Below, piece by piece: positions 27,216 to 39,628 of a DNA stretch of 64,000 bases. The notes beneath the pieces were generated by a model. That model was not told the DNA's origin and did not search any database. It worked only from the letters and a program-made list of their open reading frames with translations. The first letter of the stretch is position 1, and every line of letters begins with the position of its first letter. A program made the translations under genes and the position numbers. The DNA comes from Neocallimastix lanati (nom. inval.) (taxonomy: Eukaryota; Neocallimastigomycota; Neocallimastigomycetes; Neocallimastigales; Neocallimastigaceae): NCBI GenBank assembly GCA_016946835.1, contig JACVTC010000070.1, positions 340,001 to 404,000 of the forward strand, written 5' to 3'.

Positions 27216-29886
27216 TTTTTGGTTTAGTTAAACATTTATATTTTTGATTAAAAGTTTCTGTTGGGATAGTAATTGTTGTAGTTGTCGTTGTTGTTGTTGT
27301 AGTTGTTTTTGATTAATTAATGAACGGATATTGTTGTTTCGATGAAGAGGAATCTGAAATATTTTTATAATAGCCATGGAATTCAACTTCTTTATTAATT
27401 GAATATTTATATTTTCATTCATATATGTTGAATCACATTTTATACCATAAGTCTTACAAATATATCTGTATTTTGAAAGTATCCAATATTTTAACCCATA
27501 GCCAAAAAAATCAGGAATTTTAACAGATGTAAATTCAACGTTTGCATTCCATTGAGCTAAAAAAATAAAATCAGAATCCCTTTTATTAATTCTTCCTGGA
27601 CATTTACCCTTAGAATCGGAAGTTTTATCTAAAACAACATAAGGTCTTATGAATTCCTTAATTTCATCAATATGTGGATAAAGTGTTGCTGGATTAAAAA
27701 CTTTTCTGATAATATCTTTTAATACTTTATCGAAACGTCTAGAATCTTTTAAAATTATAATATCAACAATAAGAACATCATTTACCCATTTAGCAAAAGA
27801 ATAATCTGGATAGAAAAAATTTTTGGAATTTTACAATATATCTGGTACATTAACATAAATATGATTTTTAAAGTCTATATCAATATCTTGTCCAAGATCA
27901 TGATCAAAGTCGTGGGATAAATATATCCATTTTCCATTTTTTTGTTTATACATATAGAAGTTATGAGCACAACGAAGAATATGATCCCAAGAACCAAATG
28001 AATATTCAAGAGCCATTTCCTTTAAGAAATGATCTACATCAAAAATTTTTTCAATATCAGAAGCAGATTCTATCTAATGAAGTTAATAAGTCAATCCATT
28101 CCTGATTATTAATTTCCCCATCATCATTTTCATTACTACAACTATAAGCTTAATTTAAAGTTAAATCAGATAGTCCATTACATTGATATAATGAAGTAGA
28201 ATTCTTTTCACCATATACATATTCCACCCATGATAACTTATAAACATCCATTATAATATATAAACCCATGTATTCACAATTAATATATAATGTAACATAA
28301 TTTGCTGAAACTGAAGGAATACCCAAACGATTATGAATATCTGATGCAATTTTAGTTCTCATATATGTAGCTTCATTACAGTCTGAACGAAGTTTAAATT
28401 GCTTACGACCATATAATTTTTTATCTCCACGAATTTTTAAATTAAATCCTGGTTTTGAAAATGTACGAGAATATTCACCACCTAAAGAAAATGTAACTTT
28501 ATCAAAATTCTTTTGCTCTCTTAAGGGAAAATATTAATAATTATACAAAAAAGAATAAAAAAATGAAAAAGAAAAAAGAAATAAAAAAAAAATAAAAAAA
28601 AAATAATGTAATATAAAAAATATATTTAATATTAATATTTTATATTAATATATATAATTTAAATAAATAAATTGCAAAAACAATAATTTACCCATTAAGT
28701 TCAACAATCAAAGTAGCATTTTTAGTTTTAAATTCAAAATCAACATAATAATCTTCAAACTCTTCTTCATTATCACCTGTACTACCTTCAACGTTGTTAT
28801 TATCATAAATAAAATCATTCTCAAAGCTGTAATTATCTTCAACGTTGTTATTATTATCATCATCATTATTATTAAAATATTCATAATTATTATTATATCC
28901 ATAATTATTTTCTTCATAATTATCAATTATTACTGAAGTTTTCCTCAAAATAATTAAATTTATCTAATATCTTTTTCGTATTATAAAATTCACCATCAAT
29001 TTCATTAGATTTAACAACTTTAGACATAGTTAAAGATATATAATTCAAGCATGTTTCATCATCTGAATTAAGTTCAGCATATTCAAATATATATTTAATA
29101 GGAGTAATAATAAGATAATAAAGACTTCGAAATTTTGAAATAAATCTTTCTCTTAAAGATCTACTAATTTTTGAAAACAGTCATTTTTAAACTTGAGATA
29201 ACTGAATAAGTTTCTATTAAATTAAAATTTTTATTACTTTGAATAAGAAATATTGGAAATAGTTCTGAATTATTATAAAATATATCATAATCATAATAAT
29301 TATATAGATTAGTGTCTATTCCATTTAATATCTTGTCAACATTGATAGTAGGATAACTCTTAACATTAATTTTTAATTTTTTTAATTCCTCGGTAAAATT
29401 GTAACCAGAATAAATTTTATTAAAATCTATTTCTTTTAAATTTTCAACAATTCTTTCAATCTGACCGAAATATTCCTGTACACTATCTCCAAAATATTGA
29501 ATTTTCATTTCACCAGTTCCTAAACCTCTAAAATTTGACGATCTTTTTAATGTAATAAATTCTTTATCAGGTAAAGTCACTCTTATCACACCAACTTCAT
29601 TATCATTTAATTCAAAAAATTCAGCACTCTGACCTTTATTAATAAATGGTGTTATGGATAAAATACCATAAACTTAAATTATATGATATGAAAGTTACGT
29701 ATATAATAAACATAATTAAAACAAAGCATAAAAAATTATTATTATTGTTCTTGTTGTTTAATATTTTTATTAATATTCTTTTTATTTTTTAAATAAAGGG
29801 AAAAAAATTATATAAACTATTTTTATATAAAAAATATATATATATTTACCACAGCTTATAAAAGTAATAAAAAATATTAATACCAT
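27085..29886 (-). pseudogene. CotH-family protein with Thr linker and fungal dockerin, broken
   Basis: A secreted start (MVLIFFITFISC, exon 29886-29850) splices to 29672-28692 and then to 28519 onward, with GTAAAT donors and AAG acceptors that keep frame. The CotH core is clear: TKNATLIVELNG, FSLGGEYSRTFSKPGFNLKI, ATYMRTKIASDIHNRLG, YVTLYINCEYMGLYIIMD, LEYSFGSWDHIL and the kinase-like KWIYLSHDFDHDLGQD. A poly-Thr linker (about 27330-27260) and a Cys-rich dockerin (27215-27085: DEDCWSK, LGYKCFKRCKIY, NGSWG) end the gene. An Asn/Asp-rich insert occupies 28948-28760. Lesions seen are frame changes near 29165, 28070, 27405 and 27130 and stops near 28150, 27831 and 27197. CotH-dockerin proteins are known only from gut-fungal cellulosomes as far as I know; this copy is dead unless the assembly is faulty. 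Confidence 0.82.
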
Positions 29887-30512
29887 TTTTATTTTATAAT
29901 TTAATTTTCATACTTTTATATTTAAATATATATTTATTTCTATTTATATTTTTTTATTATCAAATACAATATTTTTTATAAATTAATATATTAATAATAT
30001 TTATTATATAAGATATATTTTATTGTTATTGTACTGTTTGTACTTTTTTTTTATTATTGTTTTTATTTTTTTATTTTTTATTTTTTATTTTTTTATTATT
30101 TTTTTAATTTTTTATTTTAAAAAAATGTAAAATAAAAGATAACATTTCATTTAAATATATTGATATATATTTCAGAAGAAACAGAGAAAAAAATTTAAAC
30201 TGAATTAATAAAATATTATTTAATTTAATTAAAAATTAAAATTTTATTATAAATTAATGTTTTGTGCGCTTTATAACACCAACTATAAAAAAAATTAAAA
30301 ATTTTAAAAACTCTTTTTTTAATCTTTTTAGGAAAGTCAATAAATATAATAGTAATTATGAAAAATTAAAGTAATTCTTCTAAATTTCAATTATAAAAAG
30401 AAAAATTAAAAATTTATTAATTATTAATTACCTTTTTTAATTATTTAATTGTTTATATACATTTTTGTTAAATCGTTTATTATTATATAAGCAATAATAA
30501 TATTTGAAAATG

Positions 30513-30513
30513 A

Positions 30514-30556
<43 letters not shown>

Positions 30557-30570
30557 TAATAATAATAATA

Positions 30571-30613
<43 letters not shown>
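30513..30613. repeat. AAT trinucleotide run
   Basis: About 33 AAT units with two small interruptions near 30553 and 30570. Confidence 0.85.
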
Positions 30614-30615
<2 letters not shown>

Positions 30616-30618
<3 letters not shown>

Positions 30619-30720
30619 AACCGTAATTATATCAAAATTATAACAAAATTAAAAACCGTAATTATATCAAAATTATAACAAAATTAAAAACCGTAATTAT
30701 ATCAAAATTATAACAAAATT
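30616..30720. repeat. Three perfect 35-bp tandem copies
   Basis: AAAAACCGTAATTATATC followed by AAAATTATAACAAAATT occurs three times without a difference. It abuts the AAT run. Confidence 0.95.
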
Positions 30721-30936
30721 ATTTATTTATATTGGTTTTTTAAAGTTTTTTAATTATATTATTCAATATAATAAATTAATATCAAATTTTCCATAATTAA
30801 TAGTCATTATTTATTATAAATAAATAAAACAATTATTATTTTAAAAATAAAAATTTATTGTATTAATTAAACCATATATTTTCTTTTATATAAAAAAAAT
30901 ATTTATATATAGTTTAATTTTTAAAAAGGGCGTTTC

Positions 30937-32169
30937 TGATATAAAACAAATATGTGTAGTAGCATATTTGTATATTGAATATTAATTATTAAATATTAAA
31001 TTTATATCTTTTAATAATTATTTTATTTTATTTTATTTCAATATGTATTATTATAATTATAATAATTATAATACTTTAATTTATATAAAATTTATATAGT
31101 TCTATAAAATTAATTCATATAAAATTAATTCTATATATTAGAATATAAAATTAATATAATACTAATTTCTTATAAATAGATTAGATTATTTATATTAGAA
31201 ATAGTTAAAATTTTTAGAATTATTATTTTAATTGTAAGAATATTATAATTTTATTAATAAAATTTACTAAACTACCATTATTTAAAACCCACTGCTTATA
31301 AATTATTGCATAAAAGTTCCGCATATCATTACTTTGTTAACGTGAATTACATTAAATAATTTAATGTACAAATTCAATTAATTAATGTACTAAAGATATT
31401 GGTCATATCTTTACAGTAATGAAATTGTATATCATAATTATAAATTATGTAGAATGAAAATATATAAACAAAGAGAGTGTCAAGAACTCATGATTCTTGT
31501 ACTGATATGCAGGACTTTTATGTGCTACTAATTTTTAATAGTATCGTTATATTTAATTAACCTTTATTAATATATTTTAATTTATAAAACCCAATTAACC
31601 AAGGGTCTTCTCTAAACTACAATAAAGAAGAGTAGTTATTAGGAATCTTTATAATAATTTAATTATTAATAATAATAAATATACATTTAAAATATATTAT
31701 ATCGGAGTATAGTATAATATATAATAAATATATATTAAAATAATAAATATAATAAATATAACTATATAATTCTTAAAATGAAAATAAGAATAATAAAGTT
31801 AAATATATAAGAATATAATTATATAATAAATATGAATATAATAAATAATATCAACTATATATATTTAATTATAATTAAAATAACTAAAACTATTTCATTA
31901 TATTATATATTATAATATATAGAAGTATTATGTATTTTTAATATAAACTTTAAAATAAATATGCATAGTTAGGATATATATATAATATTCGTATTATATA
32001 TATTTAGAAGAAATTAACTATTTAATTTAATATATTTAATATATTTCATATTATAATGAATAATATATGTATTTAAAATATTATTATTGACAAAAGAGAT
32101 ATAAATTTAATATTTAATAATTATTATTAAATATACAAATATGTTGCAACACATATTTGCTTTATATCA
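30937..32169. mobile_element. 1.23-kb element with ~76-bp terminal inverted repeats
   Basis: The left end (30937-31012) begins TGATATAAAACAAATATGTG. The complement of the right end (32169-32093) begins TGATATAAAGCAAATATGTG. Over about 74 bases I count six mismatches. Each arm carries its own small foldback (CAAATATG...CATATTTG). Between the arms there is no open frame long enough for a transposase, so this is best read as a non-autonomous DNA transposon or a large MITE. The centre (31270-31640) is less AT-biased than its surroundings and contains AAAGATAT...ATATCTTT, a hairpin. No convincing target-site duplication is visible at the outer ends, so exact termini are uncertain. Confidence 0.6.
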
Positions 32170-32907
32170 ATACTGTTGTTAAATTAATCCATTATTGGAT
32201 TAATTAAATTAATAAAATTTAATAAGAAATTAATCAATAAATTTAACTTTATATTTAATTATATAAGTGAATTAATAGTAATTATTTAAATAAATTTTAA
32301 TTTAGTTAATGAATAGTCGAATAAATAAATTAAAAAATCATTTAGCAGAATTGAAAATAATAATCTGCTATATGTAATAAGCTTTTAAATTTAATCTTAA
32401 TTTTAATAACTTCCAAATTTAGTATAATAGTTAGTATAAAAAAGAAGAAAACGAAAAAATTGTTAAGTGTTGGCGTTAACAATTTTTATAAAAAACTTAT
32501 AATTATTTTTATTTTTCCCGATTTTTAAAATTGCTGTTAGATTTATTTATTGATAATAACAATTTATTTTAATAAAAAATAAATAAAATAAATTTTTTAA
32601 TTCCCTAAATTTATTGCTAATAAATAAGTAAATAAGAAATTTTAGAAAAAAAAAATATTAATTTTTCTCTATTTTTGACAGAGAGAGTTTAAAAATTTAA
32701 ATAAAAAGAGAAAAGTAAAATCTAAATTTCATCTCAATTTCATAATAAAGAGTAAAAAATATAAATATTAACTGTTCATCTGTGTGATAGTAATTTATTT
32801 CATACCAGATAATTCATAATATATATTAAATAAACTTTTAAATAAATAAAAAATTTTTTTAAATATAATTTAGAATTATATTTTTTTATCATTTTTAATT
32901 TTTAAAT
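32170..32907. other. Spacer and probable promoter side of the TTL-family gene
   Basis: No coding sequence is seen. The bases before the start at 32908 are very T-rich (TTTTTTATCATTTTTAATTTTT). Confidence 0.4.
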
Positions 32908-34410
32908 ATGAATATCCTAATATTAAATATTATATTACTTATATTTATATTCAGTAAAAGTGAATGTAAAGATAATAAAAATGAAGATAATTTATTGTTC
33001 GATAATTTTCCTGAATTTCGTAATATTCCTTCTCAAGAATTAAATGTAGTAAATCCTTCGAAATATTGTAAATGTCATCAAAAAACAGTTTTTTTTAAAT
33101 ATCAATCTTTAATTGGTGAAGATAATATGAATGAAGATGTGACTAATATAAAAATAAAAGATAAAGAATATTTTGTTACTTATTGTATAAGAACTGTTTC
33201 TAAGTATTTAATAGATATATTGAAAAGCAATAATTTAATTAGAATAGGTAGGGATAACAGAACTGATGTTAATTTATATTGGAGAAATTTGGCAAAAACT
33301 TCCATTGCCCAAAAATTCGAAAATAAATACCAAAGATATAATCATATGTTGGATCATTCCGAATTATCAAATAAAGAACGATTATATCAAAATTATAGAA
33401 TATTTAGGGATAAATATCCTAATGATTTTAATTATATACCAGAAACTTATACGAAGGATGATGTTGACTTAGTTTTATCCAATTTTAAGAATTATACAGT
33501 TTCGGAAAATAATTTATGGCTTATTAAACCAAAAAATTTATTACAAGGAAAAGGAATTAGATTTTTAAAAAGCATAAATGATTATAAAAAGGGAAATCTT
33601 GTCACAAAGTATATATCTAATCCATTATTAATTAATAACAAAAAATTTGATTTAAGAGTGTATCTCCTTGAAACAGGACATGATCCATTAAAGATTTATA
33701 TATATAAAGAATTTTTTGCAAGAATGGCTACAGAAGATTATGATGTTGATATAAAAAATTTGGATAATACATTTAAGCATTTAACAAATATACATGTCCA
33801 ACAAAAAAATGAAAAGAGAAAAAATGATTTTGTATTATCTTATCAAGAAACTAAGGATTATATAGAAAAAGAATATAATATCGATTTTTCCAAAATTTGG
33901 GATGATATAAAAGATATAGCTGTTAAATCGTTTATTACTCTTAATCATATAGAAACAAATAAAGAACAAAATTATACCTTACATTCAAATAATTTATTCC
34001 ATTTATCTGGATTTGATATAATGATCGATAGAAATAAAAAGTCTTGGTTGATTGAAGTAAATGATCATCCTGCGATTTCAGATAAGGAAGTAGAAGTATT
34101 AAATTATAAATTATTAAATGATATTTTAAATGTAGCGGGAATAGTTCCATATTCTCATAAAACTGGATTAGCATATGAGGAAGAATGTAAATATAAAGAT
34201 ACTTTGGATGAAGTAATTCAACAAAGTATCTGTGAATTTACAAGACCATTGGGAGGTTTTGAAAGAATATTTCCTAAAAAGGAGAACATTGATTATTATA
34301 AAAAGTTTTTCAAAAAGGTTACACCAAATAATCAAGTTTTATGGGATGAAATTAAAAAATTCGATTTAAATATTGAAGAAAATAATAAATTTATAAAAAG
34401 GGAATTATAA
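32908..34410 (+). CDS. Tubulin-tyrosine ligase family protein with N-terminal signal peptide
   Basis: A single exon of 500 residues. Residues 1-20 are a strong signal peptide (MNILILNIILLIFIFSKSEC). The TTL domain spans about 85-415: NLYWRNLAK, YNHMLDHSELSNKERLYQN (the NHFP...LTRKD region), NLWLIKPKNLLQGKGIRFL (203-221, ATP-grasp binding loop), KKFDLRVYLLET (245-256), HLTNIHVQ (291-298) and FDIMIDRNKKSWLIEVNDHP (369-388) with the metal-binding E and N. All expected ATP-grasp residues are in place, so the enzyme looks active. Cytosolic TTL/TTLL enzymes add Tyr, Glu or Gly to tubulin; a secretory signal would instead place this one in the ER lumen or outside the cell, where no tubulin exists. 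The acceptor protein is unknown. The first ATG is chosen because the signal peptide begins there and the frame is closed upstream. Confidence 0.88.
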   Translation: MNILILNIILLIFIFSKSECKDNKNEDNLLFDNFPEFRNIPSQELNVVNPSKYCKCHQKTVFFKYQSLIGEDNMNEDVTNIKIKDKEYFVTYCIRTVSKYLIDILKSNNLIRIGRDNRTDVNLYWRNLAKTSIAQKFENKYQRYNHMLDHSELSNKERLYQNYRIFRDKYPNDFNYIPETYTKDDVDLVLSNFKNYTVSENNLWLIKPKNLLQGKGIRFLKSINDYKKGNLVTKYISNPLLINNKKFDLRVYLLETGHDPLKIYIYKEFFARMATEDYDVDIKNLDNTFKHLTNIHVQQKNEKRKNDFVLSYQETKDYIEKEYNIDFSKIWDDIKDIAVKSFITLNHIETNKEQNYTLHSNNLFHLSGFDIMIDRNKKSWLIEVNDHPAISDKEVEVLNYKLLNDILNVAGIVPYSHKTGLAYEEECKYKDTLDEVIQQSICEFTRPLGGFERIFPKKENIDYYKKFFKKVTPNNQVLWDEIKKFDLNIEENNKFIKREL

Positions 34411-34944
34411 TCAATTATCATAAATAGAAAAAAAAGTGTCAATATCTTCTTAAGGAAGATTTGAAGCCGAATCAAACAACATCTTTATATATTAATACTT
34501 TTTAAAATTTAAATAAAGAATATATTCTATTTTTTTTAAAAAAAATAATACTTTTATTATTTAAAGTTTGAAAAATCGATTTTTTTTTACTTTTTTTTTT
34601 TTTTTTTTTTTTCTTTTGTCATTGTTTTTCAATTATACATTTTATATATTAAGTTGTAAGAGATTGATAACAATCAAAAGATTGTAATACTTCATATTTA
34701 ATTTTTTTTGAATTGAGTGTGTTTCGCGCATTTCGCAATGTGACATTTTTTCGTATGTGGCTTGATTTTTAATAATTAAATAAATAATAATTAGATAAAT
34801 AATAAATATCCTTTTTTTTATATATAATATATTAATATTCAATTGTAAAGATAATTTTTTATAAAAAAATAGTTTTTTATAATTCTTTCTTAATAGAATA
34901 TATTATTATATCTTTTGAAATAATAATTATTTATATATTTATTT
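34411..34944. other. 3' flank of the TTL-family gene and spacer
   Basis: No gene. A short hairpin (TATCTTCTTAAGGAAGAT) lies at 34444-34461 just after the stop, and a poly(T) run near 34588-34612. Nothing else is recognised before the LINE. Confidence 0.5.
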
Positions 34945-37900
34945 ATGATTGTATACTCTGTTCCCATTTTCAACATTCTTATAAAAATCTTTCACCTTGG
35001 TAATAGTGACAAATGTTTTGATTTCATTTCTAATCTTAATCTTACTTCTAAAGCTAGACATTTAACGAAAACTCTGAATGAATTATATAATAAGGTTTTA
35101 TCAGTTAAACGTATTGCTAATTTTAATGATGCATTCTTTAAAATTAAAATAGTAGGTAATGAAGAAGAAATAACATCTATTACCGATTGTATTGTTAATA
35201 GTTTCAAATGTGCTTCAATTAATGTTATTAATTGTAGCCAGAGGAATCATAAATACAGTTTTTCTTCTCTCAAAAGGAAACATTTTGCCTTATCAGAAAA
35301 AGTGAATTCATCATATAATATCAACTTATTCACTACTTCAAATTCAAATGCAAATTCAAGTCAAAATTCAAATTCTAGTTCAAATACAGATTCATGTTCA
35401 AGTTCAAGTACAAGTTCAAGTACAAGCTCAAGTTCAAGTTCAAGTACAAGTTCAAGATCAAGTTCAAGTTCAAATTCAAGTTCAAGTACAAGTTCAAGTT
35501 CAATTTCAAATTTATGTTTAAATTCAGTTTCAAGTTCAGATTCAAATTCAAATTCCAGTTCAATCAATTATAATAATTCCAATAATATTAATAACACTAA
35601 TATTAATAATAATACAGTTAAAGAATTTTCTCAATGTGTCAGTTGAAATACTAATGGATGGAACTTTGATAAAAAAGACAGTGTTGAATTCTTTATTTCA
35701 ATGTACAAACCACTTTTCTTATGCTTTCAAGAAACAGGAAATGGTTCAGGTTCTAGCAGTAAATATCCTTGTCGAGTTTCATTAAAAAACTATAAACATT
35801 TCTTCAAAAAAGCTAATAATGAAATTCCCGGTAAAAGAGGACTTTATATAGGTTTTCATAATTCTTGTCAAGCCTCTCTTGAAAACAACACTTATAAGTA
35901 TATTATTTCTTTGTATACTTATAATTTTTTGAATTTCACTAAATGTTCTATTGGTAATGTGTACATACCTCAAAGTGGCCATAGCCTTCATGCTAGAGCT
36001 GCTAGAATTGAAATTTTGTCGTGGTTAAATAGTCACTCTTCTCATCCTTCAATGTTGGTTGATGATTTTAATTTATCTACTGAGAAATTAGGTAATATGC
36101 TCTCTAAATTTAGTAATTGGAAAATTCTTCCCTTATGGGGCTCCCCAATTTCATGGAGTAGAGGTAATAGAGAATCTGATATAGATCATGCGATTGTCAA
36201 TGATCATATGTTAGATTTACTTTCATATGGTACTTTTGTTGACTTTCCCCCCATTTCGGATCATAAACCTTTATTAATAAAAGGTAAATGTTTTTCATCA
36301 GTTAATTCAGATAATTCTTTCTCTCTGCCTAAAAAGACAGTTAAATGGGATAGATTAAAATGTATAAATGAAAAAGAATCAATTTTTGACAACAACTATT
36401 TTAGTGTATTAGAGTAAGTGATTCCAGATCCTAATATTAGTATTGATGATATTTCTAAGAAATTTATTTCAACTTCATTCAATATTGCTAAGGAACTTAA
36501 TATCAAGTCAATATCAGATGTTAGAAAATCCTTTTTTCATATGTCACAGAATATATTTAATTTGCAAAAACTCAAAATGAAATTATATAAAACCATTAAA
36601 AGAAGAGGTTCTTATCATAATTTAGATGAATTTGAAGAATTAATTGATAAATATAATAGAATGTGCAAAATTATTCATCATATGTGTAATATTTATAGGA
36701 AAACTGAATACCAACATTGGATTAATACAGGATGTGAATATATGAAATCTCATAACCCTAAGAAAGCTTGGAAATGGCTTAAAACAACAGCAAAAGTAGA
36801 TAAATTTAAAAATATGTCAAATTCTCCAGTAAAGGACAAAAATGGTAAACTAGCTACTTCTACTAAAGAACAGTTAGAAGTATGGCACAATCACTATAAA
36901 AAACTTGCTTCAAGCCATTCTGATATCAATAGTGCATTAATCGAATGGTATAATAAATTTTCCAATGGAACAATTAGGTATACGAGACACAATGAATGGG
37001 ATATAAATCAAGACATCAGTATAGAAGAAATTAGAGAAGCAATTTTGGCTACTCCAAATTTTAAAGCTTCAGGCCCGGATGGAATTCCTATTGAATTTTA
37101 TAAAGCTTTAATTCCTCCGGATGACGATAATTCAGTAAATAATTCTTCTTCTGGTTTAAATTGTTTACAGAAGATATACTCAAGAATTTGGAATGGAGAA
37201 TTTCCTAGCACTTGGAATGAAGCAAGTATTATATCTATTCCTAAAAAAGGAGATAATCTATCTGATTGTGACAATTATCGAGGTATCTCTCTGATTAACA
37301 ATGGTATTAAACTCATTTCGAAAATAGTCTCCAAAAGAATTTCGGAATATGGACTTAAAAATAATTTTATTAGGCCAGAGCAATTTGGATTTCGTACAAA
37401 AGAAGAAAGTGTTAGTTTATTTATTTCAATTCGAGAAATTTGTCAAAGGCGTAAAAATGATAATAAAGAAACTTACCTTGCTTTTCTAGATTTAAAAAAG
37501 GCATGTGATTCTGTTCCAATAAGTAATATTTTATATATATAAGATGCTTTAGGTATTAGAGATAAATGTTATCAATTTATAAAAAATCTATATTTGACTT
37601 CCAAAGCCAGTGTTAAAATTGATGATCAATATTCGGAATCTTTTAATATTATGAAAGGAGTTAGACAAGGTTGTCCACTATCACCAATTCTTTTCAATCT
37701 TTTTATTAATGACATTTTTAATGATTTTTCAGAACATGGAATTCCTTAGTCGAATCTAGATGTTGTGGTGGACTCTTTGCAGATGATATTGTTCTATGCG
37801 CTCCATCAAGAACTAAGTTAAAAAAAATGCTTAAGAAAGTAAATGAATGGGCTAAATTTAATATGATGAATTTTGGAATTAACAAGTGTGCAACGATGGT

Positions 37901-38882
37901 GATTCGACCAGACACACCTCTTTTTCAAAATAAAAGAGATCCTACTTTTTATCTTGCTGGTAAACCAATCCCAATAACTAAATGTTATACCTATTTAGAT
38001 ATACCATTTGATAAAAGTTTATCGTTGAACCCTATTATTAAATTACTTAACTCTAAATTTACTTAAGCTCTCTTTTCTGTTAGTAAATTTCTTTCAAATT
38101 CCAAAATTCCTATTCCATTTAAGAAGATTATTATTAACTCCTCTGTACTTAGTAAAGTCTCTTACTTTGCACCTTTACTTGGTTCAAATAAAGCGAGAAC
38201 AAATAATACTCAGAAATTAATTAATAAAGGATTAAGATGGGTTGCAGGTTTACAAAAAGCCAAATCTTTTATCAATGTATATTCTATTTCAAAGATTTAA
38301 ATATTTCTCCATTGTCAGCTAAGTGTGCTTTGTCTCAAGTCAAATGTTTTGATAAATGGAAAGATTCAAATTGTATTATTTCCTATTTAGTTAATAATAT
38401 TCCAAAATCTAGAAAATATACATGGACAAAAGAAAGTAGAACTCTTAAACGTAAACTAGAGAAAAGAGGTAATAACAATAATAAAATCATGGATTTTTAT
38501 TGGAAAAGAGATATGAAAATCAATTCTATAAAAGCTGAGTTTTATGACAAAAACAAATTCGAAGAAACATCAAAATTTATTAAACTTTGTTATGAATATC
38601 CTGAACTTTCATATGGTTTCTATTGGCTATTGAGAGCACGAAGCGGATATAGATTAGATGCTTGAATTGCTAAAGCTGCAACAATAATAGATCAAATGTG
38701 TCCTAATTTTTGTCCCTGTTGTAAAAGTAATAAACAATGGATAAGTTATTGGTTAATTGATTGTCCATTTTTCAATCATATTCGTAGTAAAGTTAATGAT
38801 AAAATTTTATTTTTATATAATGCTTTCTACCGTGGCAACCTAACAAATGATATTGTTAATAGTAATTATGATTACAACAACA

Positions 38883-38918
<36 letters not shown>

Positions 38919-39095
38919 GTAATAATAGTAATAGTAATATTAGTTTTAATAATATTAGTAATAGTATTATTAGTAATGTTAGTAATAGTATTGAAAATAA
39001 TGTTATATATTTAAATGGCATTGTTATTAGTTTATTTATTTTCTTTCTGATTGCGAATCTATTTATATTTTCAAAATGTTCATCCTTTACTTAAA
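34945..39095 (+). mobile_element. LINE A: APE-type non-LTR retrotransposon, nearly complete but broken
   Basis: Order is: N-terminal region (34945-35300); Ser-rich low complexity from AGTTCAAGT repeats (35340-35570); APE endonuclease (35629-36300) with NTNGWN, FLCFQETG, SDIDHAIVND and ISDHKPLL; reverse transcriptase (about 36990-37930) with GPDGIPIEFYKAL, NYRGISLINNGIKLISKI, RPEQFGFR, LAFLDLKKACDSVP, GVRQGCPLSPILFNLFIND and GLFADDIVL; then a C-terminal CCHC knuckle (38693-38775: CPNFCPCC...CP) and an Asn/Ser-rich end. The YDSVP block has Cys instead of Tyr. A TGA at 35644 stands where the family has Trp (S-W-NTNGWN). Further breaks lie at 36415, 37540, near 37745 and at 38064. No RNase H is seen. 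It is a dead relative of LINE C. Confidence 0.88.
35390..35570 (+). repeat. TTCAAGT-type 6-bp repeat encoding poly-Ser in LINE A
   Basis: TCAAGT/TCAAGTACAAGT units code for runs of Ser and Thr in the LINE frame. Antisense frames read LELELE-like nonsense and are artefacts. Confidence 0.8.
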
Positions 39096-39628
39096 ATTTT
39101 TTACAGTGATTTCCTTATTTTTAATATACGATTTAAATTCTTTAAATTTATAATATTCTATTTTCATTAAAGTATTATACTCTTTAAATCTCTTTAAAAA
39201 ATGTATTTTCGTATGCTTTATATTTATTTGATTCTTTTATTTTTATTTTTTTTTAATATTTAATATTATCCTTCATACGTTGGAGGTAACATGGTATTTC
39301 ATTTGGCGAACGGACGTAGTTTGAACTTCCAAAAAATCCTGGTATGCATCATCCTTTGCTTTGGGTAATCTTAACTTATAAATATAACTTTAGTATTTCC
39401 ATAAGTGGTTCTTAAATTTTAGTTGGAGGTTACAAATATTTTGAATTCCAAAATTTCGAGATTTCAATATCTCGATTTTCATATTTTCTAAAGGTTAGAT
39501 ATTCACACGGTTATTGATCGAGTATTTGGCATTCTCCAATTTCAACAACTTTCATCTTGATATAATTCTGTCCGGCTTAGGATTCATCTTTCAGAGAATC
39601 CTCTTAAGAGTCACTGAGACTCTTAATC
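39096..39628. other. Less AT-biased unassigned stretch beside a Copia-type LTR
   Basis: From about 39262 the DNA becomes clearly less AT-rich (TTGGAGGTAACATGG, GGCGAACGGACG). It may be the LINE A 3' untranslated region or the leader of a minus-strand Copia whose LTR starts at 39629. It has small foldbacks: CGAGAT...ATCTCG near 39458-39475, and TTAAGAGTC ACTGA GACTCTTAA at 39604-39626. I see no coding frame. Confidence 0.4.

Larger units (their letters stand above)
29887..30936. other. AT-rich spacer with microsatellite and short tandem repeat
   Basis: No gene is seen. It includes an AAT run at about 30513-30613 and a three-copy 35-bp repeat at 30616-30720. Confidence 0.6.

Noticed and set aside
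31385-31620. Solo LTR starting TGTCAAGAACTC inside the inverted-repeat element
   Set aside because: There is a TG start and an AATAAA but no matching end, no purine tract and no second copy, so it is treated as the interior of the element with inverted ends.
35361-35567. Minus-strand LELELE-like frames
   Set aside because: They are antisense readings of the Ser-coding hexamer repeat in LINE A.
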